From positions 3,505 through 48,201 of the forward strand of contig MNYZ01000102.1 in assembly GCA_001873365.1 (NCBI GenBank): a stretch of DNA of 44,697 bases, in the 5' to 3' direction. The notes under the pieces are model-generated. The model had not been told where the DNA came from, searched no databases, and saw only the letters and a program-made list of their open reading frames with translations. Of this stretch, positions 8,079 through 15,876 are shown piece after piece (the stretch's first letter is position 1; every line of letters starts with the position of its first letter). The position numbers and the translations under genes are program-made. The stretch is from Oscillatoriales cyanobacterium CG2_30_40_61 (GTDB lineage: Bacteria; Cyanobacteriota; Cyanobacteriia; Cyanobacteriales; Microcoleaceae).

Positions 8079-9692
8079 TTACTTGAGTTCCCAGAGTCGT
8101 GATAGTTGATCAACTTTTTCTAATTGATAGTTTTCATTTTTTATGGTTTGGCGCAATTCTTGAGAGGGGCTAAAAACAAAAACCTTTGGCCCTATGGGGA
8201 GTAATAATAGATTGGGTTCGGAATTAACCATTAATAGTTTAATATCAGGGTTTAATTCATAACTCAGAGAAATAATATTCCCTAAATTTGTATAATCAAT
8301 CCCGTGATCAACAATGAGAGTGGCGGATTTATTTTGATTTAATTTTTGGGCAATTTGAGCAATTTCCTCACTGGGAACTTGATGCCACCAGCTTTGTGCA
8401 TTGGCACTCATACTAATAGAAATTAGGCTAAATGTGAAAACGATGGCTAGGAGCGATCGCCAAACTATTTCTCCATCAATTAAGGAATTTTTATTACTTT
8501 TAATATGAGTAAAAAATAGATAAGCCACAGCTAATTGAATGGCGGGAAAACAGGAAATCAAAAAGCGGGTTACCCCGGAACGTCCTCCCCCTAAAAGCAC
8601 ATCGGGTAAAGCTAACATTAAAAAAGGAACTAAAATAGATGTCCAAATAAATAGGCGAGTTTGTCGATTCGTTTGTTGGCTAATTTGAAATAATGCCGCC
8701 AGAATTAATAAAATAAAGGGGAGTCTGAGTAAATACATCTGAATACTATTGAAATCGAAGTTGATATCAACAAATACAGAAGTAAAACTCAAAATCCAAA
8801 ACTTGCTTAAATTTAGTAAACTGATGGAATTGCTTGACCAATTGGTAACATCCATCGCCCGTTGTAAATTACTGATTAAAATAATTAACCAAGGACTAAA
8901 AGCTAGAATTGCGATCGCAACAGCCCCTAAAAATTCTAATAATAATACAGAAAAAGGCAAGGGTTTTCGGTTTCTAAAAGATCGTGAAGATTGCATACTC
9001 AGTAACAGAATATAAGCCCCATGACCAATAATTGTTAACCCGAATAAAGCATGGGTATAGAGTCCAAAAATACAGGCTAAACTATAACCCGCCCAAAATA
9101 AAGGATGACGCCAACGAATCGCTTTTAGTAAGGCATAACCAGTAGCAATTACCATTAAGGTAAGTAAACTATATTGTCGGGCAGTTTGAGCAAATAAAAT
9201 ATCAAAGGGAGATAGGGCTAAAAAAGCCGTAGCCAGTAAAGCGGTTTGGGAAGATTGAAATAATTCCCCAGCCAATAAATACATAAACGGCAGGGAAATT
9301 AAACTAATTAAAGCGGGTAAAAATCGAGAAGCAATAATAGAATTACCAAACAAAAACATCCAGACCCGTGCTAATAAAAAATAAAACGGAGAATGTTGAG
9401 GATCTTCTTTCGCCAGGGAATTTAGGATATCTAGGGGGGTACTATTGGGTTTAAGTTGTTGATATTTGAGGAGATCAACCGGGTAAACCATCCGATTTTT
9501 ATAGAATTTTTGAGCAAATTCTTCACTCGTATATCCAGCAGCCCGTAGGTTAGTATAAACTTCATCATGCCAATAGATTTTTCCATCTAAAGCCACAAAC
9601 CGGAAAGCCACACCAATAATAATGACAACAATTAAAAATAACCTCAAAACATGAGGGCGAATTCTTTTAAAAAAGTTCCAGAGACGCCACAT
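8079..9692 (-). CDS. Membrane glycosyltransferase, family 39 type
   Basis: A 537-residue integral membrane protein with about ten to twelve hydrophobic segments, beginning at residues 17-34. The first loop carries the acidic motif WHDEVYT (D43, E44), the catalytic site of GT-C glycosyltransferases such as ArnT and protein O-mannosyltransferases, which use polyprenyl-phosphate sugars on the outer side of the inner membrane. HSPFYFLLARVWMFLFG and the second loop fit the same family. The C-terminal 110 residues are soluble (from QSWWHQVPSEEIAQIAQKL). The acceptor (lipid, glycan or protein) cannot be told. The gene is isolated, with no ribosome site of note. The ATG start is supported by the adjacent basic N-terminus. 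Confidence 0.85.
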   Translation of the reverse strand: MWRLWNFFKRIRPHVLRLFLIVVIIIGVAFRFVALDGKIYWHDEVYTNLRAAGYTSEEFAQKFYKNRMVYPVDLLKYQQLKPNSTPLDILNSLAKEDPQHSPFYFLLARVWMFLFGNSIIASRFLPALISLISLPFMYLLAGELFQSSQTALLATAFLALSPFDILFAQTARQYSLLTLMVIATGYALLKAIRWRHPLFWAGYSLACIFGLYTHALFGLTIIGHGAYILLLSMQSSRSFRNRKPLPFSVLLLEFLGAVAIAILAFSPWLIILISNLQRAMDVTNWSSNSISLLNLSKFWILSFTSVFVDINFDFNSIQMYLLRLPFILLILAALFQISQQTNRQTRLFIWTSILVPFLMLALPDVLLGGGRSGVTRFLISCFPAIQLAVAYLFFTHIKSNKNSLIDGEIVWRSLLAIVFTFSLISISMSANAQSWWHQVPSEEIAQIAQKLNQNKSATLIVDHGIDYTNLGNIISLSYELNPDIKLLMVNSEPNLLLLPIGPKVFVFSPSQELRQTIKNENYQLEKVDQLSRLWELK

Positions 9693-9752
9693 AAAATCCG
9701 TTTAAATTCAGTTTGATTTATAAAATTTAATCTTAAAGCTTTTGACTAAAAA

Positions 9753-9771
9753 AGCAGGGAGATTCCCTGCT
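9753..9771 (-). terminator. rbcS terminator
   Basis: An 8-bp GC-rich stem, AGCAGGGA (9753-9760) and TCCCTGCT (9764-9771), with a 3-base loop lies about 90 bases beyond the rbcS stop. Read on the minus strand it is followed by TTTT, fitting the end of the rbcL-rbcX-rbcS transcript. Confidence 0.65.
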
Positions 9772-9863
9772 CAAATTTGGCTCAAGTTCCAAAATAGTTT
9801 TAAGAAACTAGCGAGTTAGATGATGATTCATCTCGCCCTAACTCATGCAGTCTCAAACCCTAC

Positions 9864-10199
9864 TTAGTATAAAGAGCTACTGGGTTTGTGGACGATGAAG
9901 CTTAAAACTTGGCACTGCTTCACGTTGTCAAAACCCATCACACGGATATAGCATTTGGAGTTTTCTTGGCGGCAGGCTTGAACTTCATTCAACACTTCTT
10001 GAGAAGTAGTAGCATTGAATAAAGGCAGTTTCCACAGAGTCCAATAGTGCTGGGTGGGTTCAGAAGATTCACTAAATTCCACACCGGGGATATATCCTTG
10101 AGCTAGGATATATTGGACTTGTTTGACGATTTGGGCATCAGTCAAGGGAGGAAGATAGGATAACGTTTCAAAACGACGTTCTTTTGGTAATGTCCGCAT
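9864..10199 (-). CDS. rbcS: RuBisCO small subunit
   Basis: The 111-residue protein ([20 protein letters not shown]...) is the small subunit of form IB RuBisCO; eight copies cap the L8 core in the carboxysome. [10 protein letters not shown], the central [20 protein letters not shown] and the end [11 protein letters not shown] are family hallmarks. Length is that of cyanobacterial RbcS, without the plant beta-A/beta-B loop extension. It is the last gene of rbcL-rbcX-rbcS, 65 bases after rbcX, and a terminator follows. Confidence 0.98.
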   Translation of the reverse strand: MRTLPKERRFETLSYLPPLTDAQIVKQVQYILAQGYIPGVEFSESSEPTQHYWTLWKLPLFNATTSQEVLNEVQACRQENSKCYIRVMGFDNVKQCQVLSFIVHKPSSSLY

Positions 10200-10264
10200 T
10201 GTTGTTTCTGAAGTTAAATCGACTAAAGGTTAATAGGCGATCGCGGTGGCAATCATGGTTGAAC

Positions 10265-10669
10265 TCACCGCAGGTCGGGGTTTGGTTCTGAGTCCGTTTG
10301 TAATTCGGTCTCCGGGTTAGATTCAACACTACTCAGTTGCGTAATTCGTTCTAAATACTGACGTCGATAATCTATATTGGCTTTTTGAATATTTTCACGA
10401 ACCATTTCCGGCAAATAATCGGCAACTTCCTGTACTATATGTTCCCGCACAGTCATAATCCGAAACGCCATCTCCTGATTTTCTTGGAGCATTTCTCCCA
10501 GATAAGCTTCTCCGTCCTGAATTTTCCCGGTTGAGGAAAACCCACTCAGCCAGATCGCTTGTCCAGGGTTCGTTTCCCATAGTTGATCCGTGATAATTCT
10601 TACAGCCTGATAGGTCAGGTAACTGGCCAGCACTTTTGATGTTTGTTTCGCAACTGCTTTGATGTCCAT
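10265..10669 (-). CDS. rbcX: RuBisCO assembly chaperone RbcX
   Basis: A homodimeric helical chaperone that clamps the C-terminal tail of folded RbcL and helps form the L8 core before RbcS binds. The 134-residue sequence starts MDIKAVAKQTSKVLASYLTY and includes YLTYQAVRIITDQLWETNPGQ, forming the hydrophobic groove that holds the RbcL peptide, and a region with LGEMLQENQEMAFRIMTVREHI. The C-terminal tail (after RITQLSSVES) is acidic and variable. Its place between rbcL and rbcS, on the same strand, is the standard arrangement in beta-cyanobacteria. A 122-bp gap separates it from rbcL. Confidence 0.97.
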   Translation of the reverse strand: MDIKAVAKQTSKVLASYLTYQAVRIITDQLWETNPGQAIWLSGFSSTGKIQDGEAYLGEMLQENQEMAFRIMTVREHIVQEVADYLPEMVRENIQKANIDYRRQYLERITQLSSVESNPETELQTDSEPNPDLR

Positions 10670-10709
10670 AGGCTGACTCTAACCCTCTTGATTATGGATT
10701 TAGATTTTA

Positions 10710-10774
10710 GATTTTGGATTGAGTTTTAACCACAACTCACCTGATTTGTCAAGTCTGACCCAAAATCCAAAATC
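10710..10774. repeat. Inverted repeat between rbcL and rbcX
   Basis: GATTTTGGATT (about 10711-10721) and AATCCAAAATC (10764-10774) can pair across a 40-base loop. It may attenuate transcription or stabilise the rbcL message 3' end; GATTTTGGATT-type heptamer tracts are also common intergenic repeats in cyanobacteria. Role inferred only. Confidence 0.4.
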
Positions 10775-10791
10775 CTCAATCTGTAATCAAT

Positions 10792-12222
10792 TTAGACGGT
10801 ATCCATCGACTCGTACTCAAACTTGATTTCTTTCCAGAGTTCGCAAGCAACGGCCAGTTCAGGAGACCATTTGCAAGCTTCACGGATAACGTCGCCACCT
10901 TCACGGAACAGGTTACGACCTTCGTTACGAGCTTGGATACAAGCTTCGAGGGCCACACGGTTAGCGGTAGCACCAGGAGCATTACCCCAGGGGTGTCCGA
11001 GGGTTCCACCACCGAACTGTAAGCAGGAGTCATCGCCAAAGATTTCCACCAAGGCGGGCATATGCCAAACGTGAATCCCACCGGAAGCCACGGGCATCAC
11101 ACCAGCCATGGAAGCCCAATCTTGGGTGAAGTAGATCCCACGGGAGCGATCAATTTCAATATGATCTTCGCGCATCAGGTCAACGAAGCCCATGGTGATG
11201 CCTTTTTCGCCTTCGAGTTTACCGACGACAGTACCCGAGTGCAGGTGGTCACCACCAGACATCCGTAAGCATTTGGCTAACACACGGAAGTGAATCCCGT
11301 GATTTTTTTGACGGTCAATCACCGCGTGCATCGCACGGTGAATGTGAAGCAACACGCCATTGCGACGACACCATTTAGCCAAACTGGTGTTAGCAGTGAA
11401 ACCACCGGTTAGGTAGTCGTGCATGATGATCGGGGTTTTGATTTCCTTGGCGAACTCAGCCCGTTCCATCATTTCTTCAAAGGTGGGGGCGGTCACGTTT
11501 AAATAGTGACCTTTGATTTCCCCAGTTTCAGCCTGAGCTTTTTCGATGGCTTCTTGAACGAACAGGAAGCGATCGCGCCAGCGCATAAAGGGCTGAGAGT
11601 TGATGTTTTCGTCGTCTTTGGTGAAGTCTAAACCACCGCGCAGAACTTCATAAACGGCGCGACCGTAGTTTTTCGCAGACAGACCCAGTTTGGGTTTAAT
11701 CGTACAACCGAGGAGAGGACGACCGTATTTGTTTAATTTATCGCGCTCCACGGTAATCCCGTGAGGAGGGCCTTGGAAGGTTTTCAGGTAAGCGATGGGG
11801 ATGCGTAAATCTTCTAAACGCAGCGCCCGCAGAGCTTTGAAACCAAACACGTTACCGACTAAAGAAGTCAGTAAGTTGGTAACAGAACCTTCTTCAAACA
11901 GATCCAGAGGATAGGCGACGTAGCAAATATATTGGTTATCTTCGCCGGGAACGGGTTCGACTTCATAGCAACGACCTTTATAGCGGTCGAGGTCAGTCAG
12001 CAAGTCCGTCCATACCGTTGTCCAAGTTCCAGTAGAGGATTCCGCAGCAACAGCAGCACCCGCTTCTTCCGGGGGAACTCCAGGTTGGGGAGTCATCCGA
12101 AAGGCCGCCAGAAGATCCGTATCTTTTGGTGTATAGTCAGGCGTGTAATAGGTCAGTTTATAGTCCTGTACACCAGCTTTATAGCCAGATTTGGACTTGG
12201 TTTGTGTTTGAGAGTAAGACAT
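10792..12222 (-). CDS. rbcL: RuBisCO large subunit, form IB
   Basis: The catalytic subunit fixing CO2 onto ribulose-1,5-bisphosphate. The 476-residue sequence has all landmarks: N-terminal substrate-contacting region ([20 protein letters not shown]), catalytic motif [20 protein letters not shown], the carbamylated lysine in [10 protein letters not shown] (K202 here, K201 in plant numbering), loop 6 ([10 protein letters not shown]) and the C-terminus [19 protein letters not shown] used by RbcX. The start [20 protein letters not shown] is preceded by GGGAGAT 5 bases away, a good ribosome site. It is the first gene of rbcL-rbcX-rbcS. Shadow frames on the opposite strand are not genes. Confidence 0.99.
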   Translation of the reverse strand: MSYSQTQTKSKSGYKAGVQDYKLTYYTPDYTPKDTDLLAAFRMTPQPGVPPEEAGAAVAAESSTGTWTTVWTDLLTDLDRYKGRCYEVEPVPGEDNQYICYVAYPLDLFEEGSVTNLLTSLVGNVFGFKALRALRLEDLRIPIAYLKTFQGPPHGITVERDKLNKYGRPLLGCTIKPKLGLSAKNYGRAVYEVLRGGLDFTKDDENINSQPFMRWRDRFLFVQEAIEKAQAETGEIKGHYLNVTAPTFEEMMERAEFAKEIKTPIIMHDYLTGGFTANTSLAKWCRRNGVLLHIHRAMHAVIDRQKNHGIHFRVLAKCLRMSGGDHLHSGTVVGKLEGEKGITMGFVDLMREDHIEIDRSRGIYFTQDWASMAGVMPVASGGIHVWHMPALVEIFGDDSCLQFGGGTLGHPWGNAPGATANRVALEACIQARNEGRNLFREGGDVIREACKWSPELAVACELWKEIKFEYESMDTV

Positions 12223-12662
12223 ATCTCCCTTAAAGCTCCCTTTGTTTAGGAATCGATTATTTTATGCACTGATTGGCAATTGATTAAAATAGTATCAACA
12301 AATGAGTCATTACAACGTTGAATCTTTTTAATATTTTTATAACATTTGTTTATATTTCTTCTGGTTTTGGAACATTTCCCTTAGATCCCCATGGTTTTTT
12401 ACTTTACATACCACTAAAATGACTTTTTTATATTAAGTCTTATGAAATAAATTCTGGTTAACAGAATAAGTGATTTTACTTAACTATTTCTCGAATTTCA
12501 ATTGCACAATTATAGTTTATTGTCAAGCATAACATTCAGTTAATCCTTGATTTTAAGTCTCAAATTTTATAAATAGTCTTTACTCTATTGTAAACAATTT
12601 AATGATTGATTTAAGTCTATTAATAGAAAACTGGGTTTTGGGTAGGACTGTTCGTTAAAATT
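12223..12662. promoter_or_regulatory. rbcL/kinase divergent intergenic region
   Basis: A 440-bp AT-rich gap between divergent rbcL and the kinase gene. No reading frame or structured RNA stands out. The strongly expressed rbc operon must start here, and an extended leader is common in cyanobacteria, but I cannot fix a promoter position by eye. Confidence 0.5.
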
Positions 12663-14447
12663 GTGATTAACTCCATACTGCCCATTGTGACTTCACCCAC
12701 CATCCATTGTATTAATCCCCAATGCTCCCATCCCTCAAATCAACCTTGGGGGAACAAATTTTGCCAGAGTTGTGGCGCTCCCCTACAACTCAACCAACGC
12801 TATATTCCCTTACACAGTTTAGGCACTGGGGGTTTTTCCCGTCTTTATACCGTCTGGGATCTCAAAGCCCAAACCGAAAAAGTCCTAAAAGTCCTGGTGG
12901 AACCCTCCCCCAAAGCCTTAGAACTCTTTGAACAAGAAGCGGCGGTTTTAGCCCAATTACGCCACCCCGGAGTACCTCGGGTCGAAGCCGATGGCTATTT
13001 TTATCTAAAAAAAGGTAACGGCTCAGAAGGCCATCTCCCCTGTTTAGTGATGGAAAAAATTAATGGCCCCACCCTACAGGAAATTTTAGGGCAATATCCC
13101 CAAGGCTGTCCCGAAGACTGGGTGATCAGTTGGCTATCCCAAGCCTTAGATATATTAAGGGAATTGCATGGCTATCAAATTATTCATCGAGACATCAAAC
13201 CCTCAAACCTGATGTTAAGGATGACCCCCCCTTTAGGGATGAAAACCACCCAGGTTTGGGATACCCAACTGGTGATGATCGACTTTGGCGGGGCTAAACA
13301 AATTGGCCCGGTTGCCCATAGCGATCGTGAAACCAGTCCTCGCAGTAGCACCCGCCTGATTTCCGCCGGATACAGTCCCCCAGAACAGTTGATGGGGGTG
13401 ATGGTCGGGCCGCCATCGGATTTCTACGCCCTGGGGCGCACCTGTATTCATTTATTAACCGGTCAATTTCCCGGAGATTTAGATGATGCTTATACCGGGG
13501 AATTGCGGTGGCGAGAAAAAGCCCGGGTCAGTCCTGGGTTTGGTAATTTATTAGATCGGATGGTGCAACTCGATCCCCGTCAACGTCCCCAAACCGCCGC
13601 ATCAATTCAAACGGATATTTTTAGAATTATTCGAGAGAAAAAACATCCTCGACGGATGATCAGTACCCATCAACGGTTATTAGATAGCCTCAAAACCAGT
13701 TTAATTCAATGGAATCAAAAATTAATTCAACTGGTTTTTGGACTAGGGAAATTAACCATACATTCTGTTCGGGGTTTAGTAGAAACCAGTTGGGAAATTG
13801 CCTTAGCTGGAACCGGAGCGATCGTCGGAACAGTAATTGGATCAATATTAGTTAATTTTTACGGTTTAGGCGGAAAAATTACTGAGGTTTTAGCCCAAGA
13901 ATTACCCCAGATTTTACCGAATGTTCCCCTAACTTTAGGGGCGGAAGTGTTAGTTTGGGGATTAGCTGGATTAGGCGCCGGAATTGGATTAACCGATGCG
14001 GGAGGGTTTGGTCAACGCCGCCGTTATTGGTTAGCTGGAATCATGGGAATGTTAGGTTATATTGTGGGGGGAGCTAGTGGACAACTGATTAATCAGTTGT
14101 TAGAAAATACAAAAAATACAGATATTGCGGGATGGGAAGAATTGTTTAAGCAACTCCCTTTCGGAATAGCCGCCGGGTTAGTCACTTTAGGTTTAGGATT
14201 ACGCAGTGATCAACTATTTCAGGGAATCTTTGTTTTATTAACCGTTACTACCCTGTTTTTTGGTTTCAATCAATTTCCTATTTTACCTCAAGGAATATTA
14301 CAGTTTCCCACCCAAATGCAAAACTTTAATTTAGACCAATTTTGGCACAGTTTAGGATTTATGGCATTACTCAGTGGCACAACTGCGTTCTGTTTGGGAA
14401 TAACTCACTATTTTATTCTGCCCCTATTCCGATGGTTGAGAAATTAA
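12663..14447 (+). CDS. Membrane-bound serine/threonine protein kinase with zinc ribbon
   Basis: A 594-residue Hanks-type kinase. A four-cysteine zinc ribbon (C16, C21, C34, C37 in CINPQC...FCQSCGAPL) precedes the kinase domain (about 47-330): glycine loop LGTGGFS (53-59), K76, catalytic loop HRDIKPSN (D177), DFGGAK (D207) and the APE-like SPPEQ. The zinc ribbon-kinase order is a recognised cyanobacterial class (PknB/SpkB-like). After the kinase, hydrophobic glycine-rich segments (about 380-590, for example TGAIVGTVIGSILVNFYGL) anchor it in the membrane. The start is GTG at 12663. It diverges from rbcL. Targets are unknown. All catalytic residues are present, so it should be active. Confidence 0.9.
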   Translation: MINSILPIVTSPTIHCINPQCSHPSNQPWGNKFCQSCGAPLQLNQRYIPLHSLGTGGFSRLYTVWDLKAQTEKVLKVLVEPSPKALELFEQEAAVLAQLRHPGVPRVEADGYFYLKKGNGSEGHLPCLVMEKINGPTLQEILGQYPQGCPEDWVISWLSQALDILRELHGYQIIHRDIKPSNLMLRMTPPLGMKTTQVWDTQLVMIDFGGAKQIGPVAHSDRETSPRSSTRLISAGYSPPEQLMGVMVGPPSDFYALGRTCIHLLTGQFPGDLDDAYTGELRWREKARVSPGFGNLLDRMVQLDPRQRPQTAASIQTDIFRIIREKKHPRRMISTHQRLLDSLKTSLIQWNQKLIQLVFGLGKLTIHSVRGLVETSWEIALAGTGAIVGTVIGSILVNFYGLGGKITEVLAQELPQILPNVPLTLGAEVLVWGLAGLGAGIGLTDAGGFGQRRRYWLAGIMGMLGYIVGGASGQLINQLLENTKNTDIAGWEELFKQLPFGIAAGLVTLGLGLRSDQLFQGIFVLLTVTTLFFGFNQFPILPQGILQFPTQMQNFNLDQFWHSLGFMALLSGTTAFCLGITHYFILPLFRWLRN

Positions 14448-14521
14448 TAATATGAAATCCCTAAATGTTGGCTAAAGATCATTAATCAGGATCGGATGAC
14501 TAATAACTATTCGTAATTCGT

Positions 14522-14633
14522 CAGGACTTACGCACCCAACCAAAGAAACCGGGTTTTTTTTGTGAAAATACTTCGTTGTCACCCACATATTCTCTAAAAA
14601 ACCCGGTTTCTCGGGCCCCATGCGTAAGTCCTG
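14522..14633. repeat. MITE-like repeat, AGGACTTACGCAC family, copy B
   Basis: A 112-bp foldback with ends CAGGACTTACGCA and TGCGTAAGTCCTG, inner arms AGAAACCGGGTTTTTT and AAAAAACCCGGTTTCT, and a central GTGAAAATACTTCGTTGTC. It lies between the kinase and the Ap4A phosphorylase and has no coding capacity. Confidence 0.85.
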
Positions 14634-14639
14634 TTCGTA

Positions 14640-15560
14640 TTACCAACTCACCCCAGCTTGTTTTAAAACAGTTAAGGGATGATAGGATTTCAGGTTTTGA
14701 AGTTGTTCTGAATTTTTAACTAATAAAGCTCCCGCAAATCCCAAAGAATTAATCGAAATTCCCTCAAATTTTTCTTGAGATCGAGGAATAATCATCATCC
14801 AATTTCGGGTCGCTAATAAATTATAAGCCCCGGATTGAAAGGGCTGATCTCCAACGGATAAACCCACTTTTCCTAATAGCTCCAAATATAATTCTAAGGT
14901 AAAAATTGCAGCGTCTGAAGGTTGATTAATCCAGTCAGAATTAAAGGAGGCGATCGCGTGAACAAAAGGAAATTCAGGAATGATACCAATAGAATTATTA
15001 AACTGTATAGAAGCGATCGCAGGTTCAATCGGAAGACTTATTCCATCTGGAACTAAAGGAAACGGCACTAATTGTAAATGTTTATGACGTTGACTCGCCC
15101 CGGCTAATTTTCCCCCATTATAAAAAACTAAACCATTAATTTCGGCTAAACCCAGCCACATAGCTGCAAAATCCGCTTGAGTGAGCCAGGTTTCCTGTGC
15201 TTCAAATTGTCGAGTAACGATTAATAAATGATGATCAACAACATTAAATTTATTCAGTAAACATAAATGAGTTTCTGATAAATCACTTACAAATAAATCC
15301 TGTTCATAGGGCAAAAATGGATTAAATTCTTTACCGGATTTAGCTAATTTTTTTTGCTGTTTCTTCTTGGCTTTCTGTTTTCTAGCTAAGTTAGAAAGAA
15401 TTCTCACCAAAAACCGAATATTCCCCGCCTCTATAAAATCATATTCCGTTGGAATAGATTCCAATGCACCACAATTGAGCGCGTATTCACTTTGAGTAAT
15501 TATTCGTTGCCATAATGTCCCCGATGGTAACATCAAGTTTGTCGTTGTTGTACTGATCAT
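14640..15560 (-). CDS. Diadenosine tetraphosphate phosphorylase (ATP adenylyltransferase)
   Basis: A 306-residue member of the Apa1/Apa2 branch of the HIT superfamily, which splits Ap4A with phosphate into ATP and ADP. The key motif is GASQRHKHLQLVPFPL, the HxHxQ nucleotidyl-transfer histidine site, preceded by GLVFYNGGKLAGAS. The N-terminal region (GTLWQRIITQSEYALNCGAL, ESIPTEYDFIE) and LNKFNVVDHHLLIVTRQFE match the family. A lysine-rich stretch (RKQKAKKKQQKKLAK) lies near residue 60 in a loop. ATG start; MLPSGTLW at residue 10 is an alternative. The role is to keep the alarmone Ap4A low. It is flanked by the copy B repeat and the caspase block. Confidence 0.88.
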   Translation of the reverse strand: MISTTTTNLMLPSGTLWQRIITQSEYALNCGALESIPTEYDFIEAGNIRFLVRILSNLARKQKAKKKQQKKLAKSGKEFNPFLPYEQDLFVSDLSETHLCLLNKFNVVDHHLLIVTRQFEAQETWLTQADFAAMWLGLAEINGLVFYNGGKLAGASQRHKHLQLVPFPLVPDGISLPIEPAIASIQFNNSIGIIPEFPFVHAIASFNSDWINQPSDAAIFTLELYLELLGKVGLSVGDQPFQSGAYNLLATRNWMMIIPRSQEKFEGISINSLGFAGALLVKNSEQLQNLKSYHPLTVLKQAGVSW

Positions 15561-15738
15561 TTCAATGTAGGCGATCGCCTAAATTACAATCTTCTTTTTC
15601 TATCCTACAGGAGTTAGGGAAACAAAGGAATAATAGGGGAACAAATCACACCCGCTCCTTTGAGATTGAATCAATTCAAGGATGAGGACATTAACCTTCT
15701 CCAGCAGGAAAACTAGATTTCCATGATTTACAAATTGC

Positions 15739-15876
15739 TTAGGAGTGAAATGCTAAACCATAAACAACTCCATTATGTCCTGTAAAAGTTTTCTTAGATT
15801 GATATTTTCCTTGAGAATTCCGTTCCCAAACTCGAATTGTACCATCTGCACTCGCTGAAGCCAGCATAGAACTAGC
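15739..15876 (-). pseudogene. Out-of-frame WD40 repeat remnant, tail of the caspase-nSTAND gene
   Basis: In the frame different from the 15753-18338 gene, the minus strand reads ASSMLASASADGTIRVWERN, then KKTFTGHNGVVYGLAFHS and a stop. LASASADGTIRVW and FTGHNGVVYGLAF are a WD40 blade end and the start of the next. Only one blade's worth survives. The caspase gene's own frame overlaps this stretch and encodes unrelated residues, so the propeller was deleted and the joint is out of frame. Confidence 0.75.

Noticed and set aside
10823-11268. Plus-strand frames within rbcL
   Set aside because: They are antisense shadows of the highly conserved rbcL gene.
13233-13451. 72-residue minus-strand frame in the kinase gene
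   Set aside because: It is a shadow of the conserved kinase catalytic domain.
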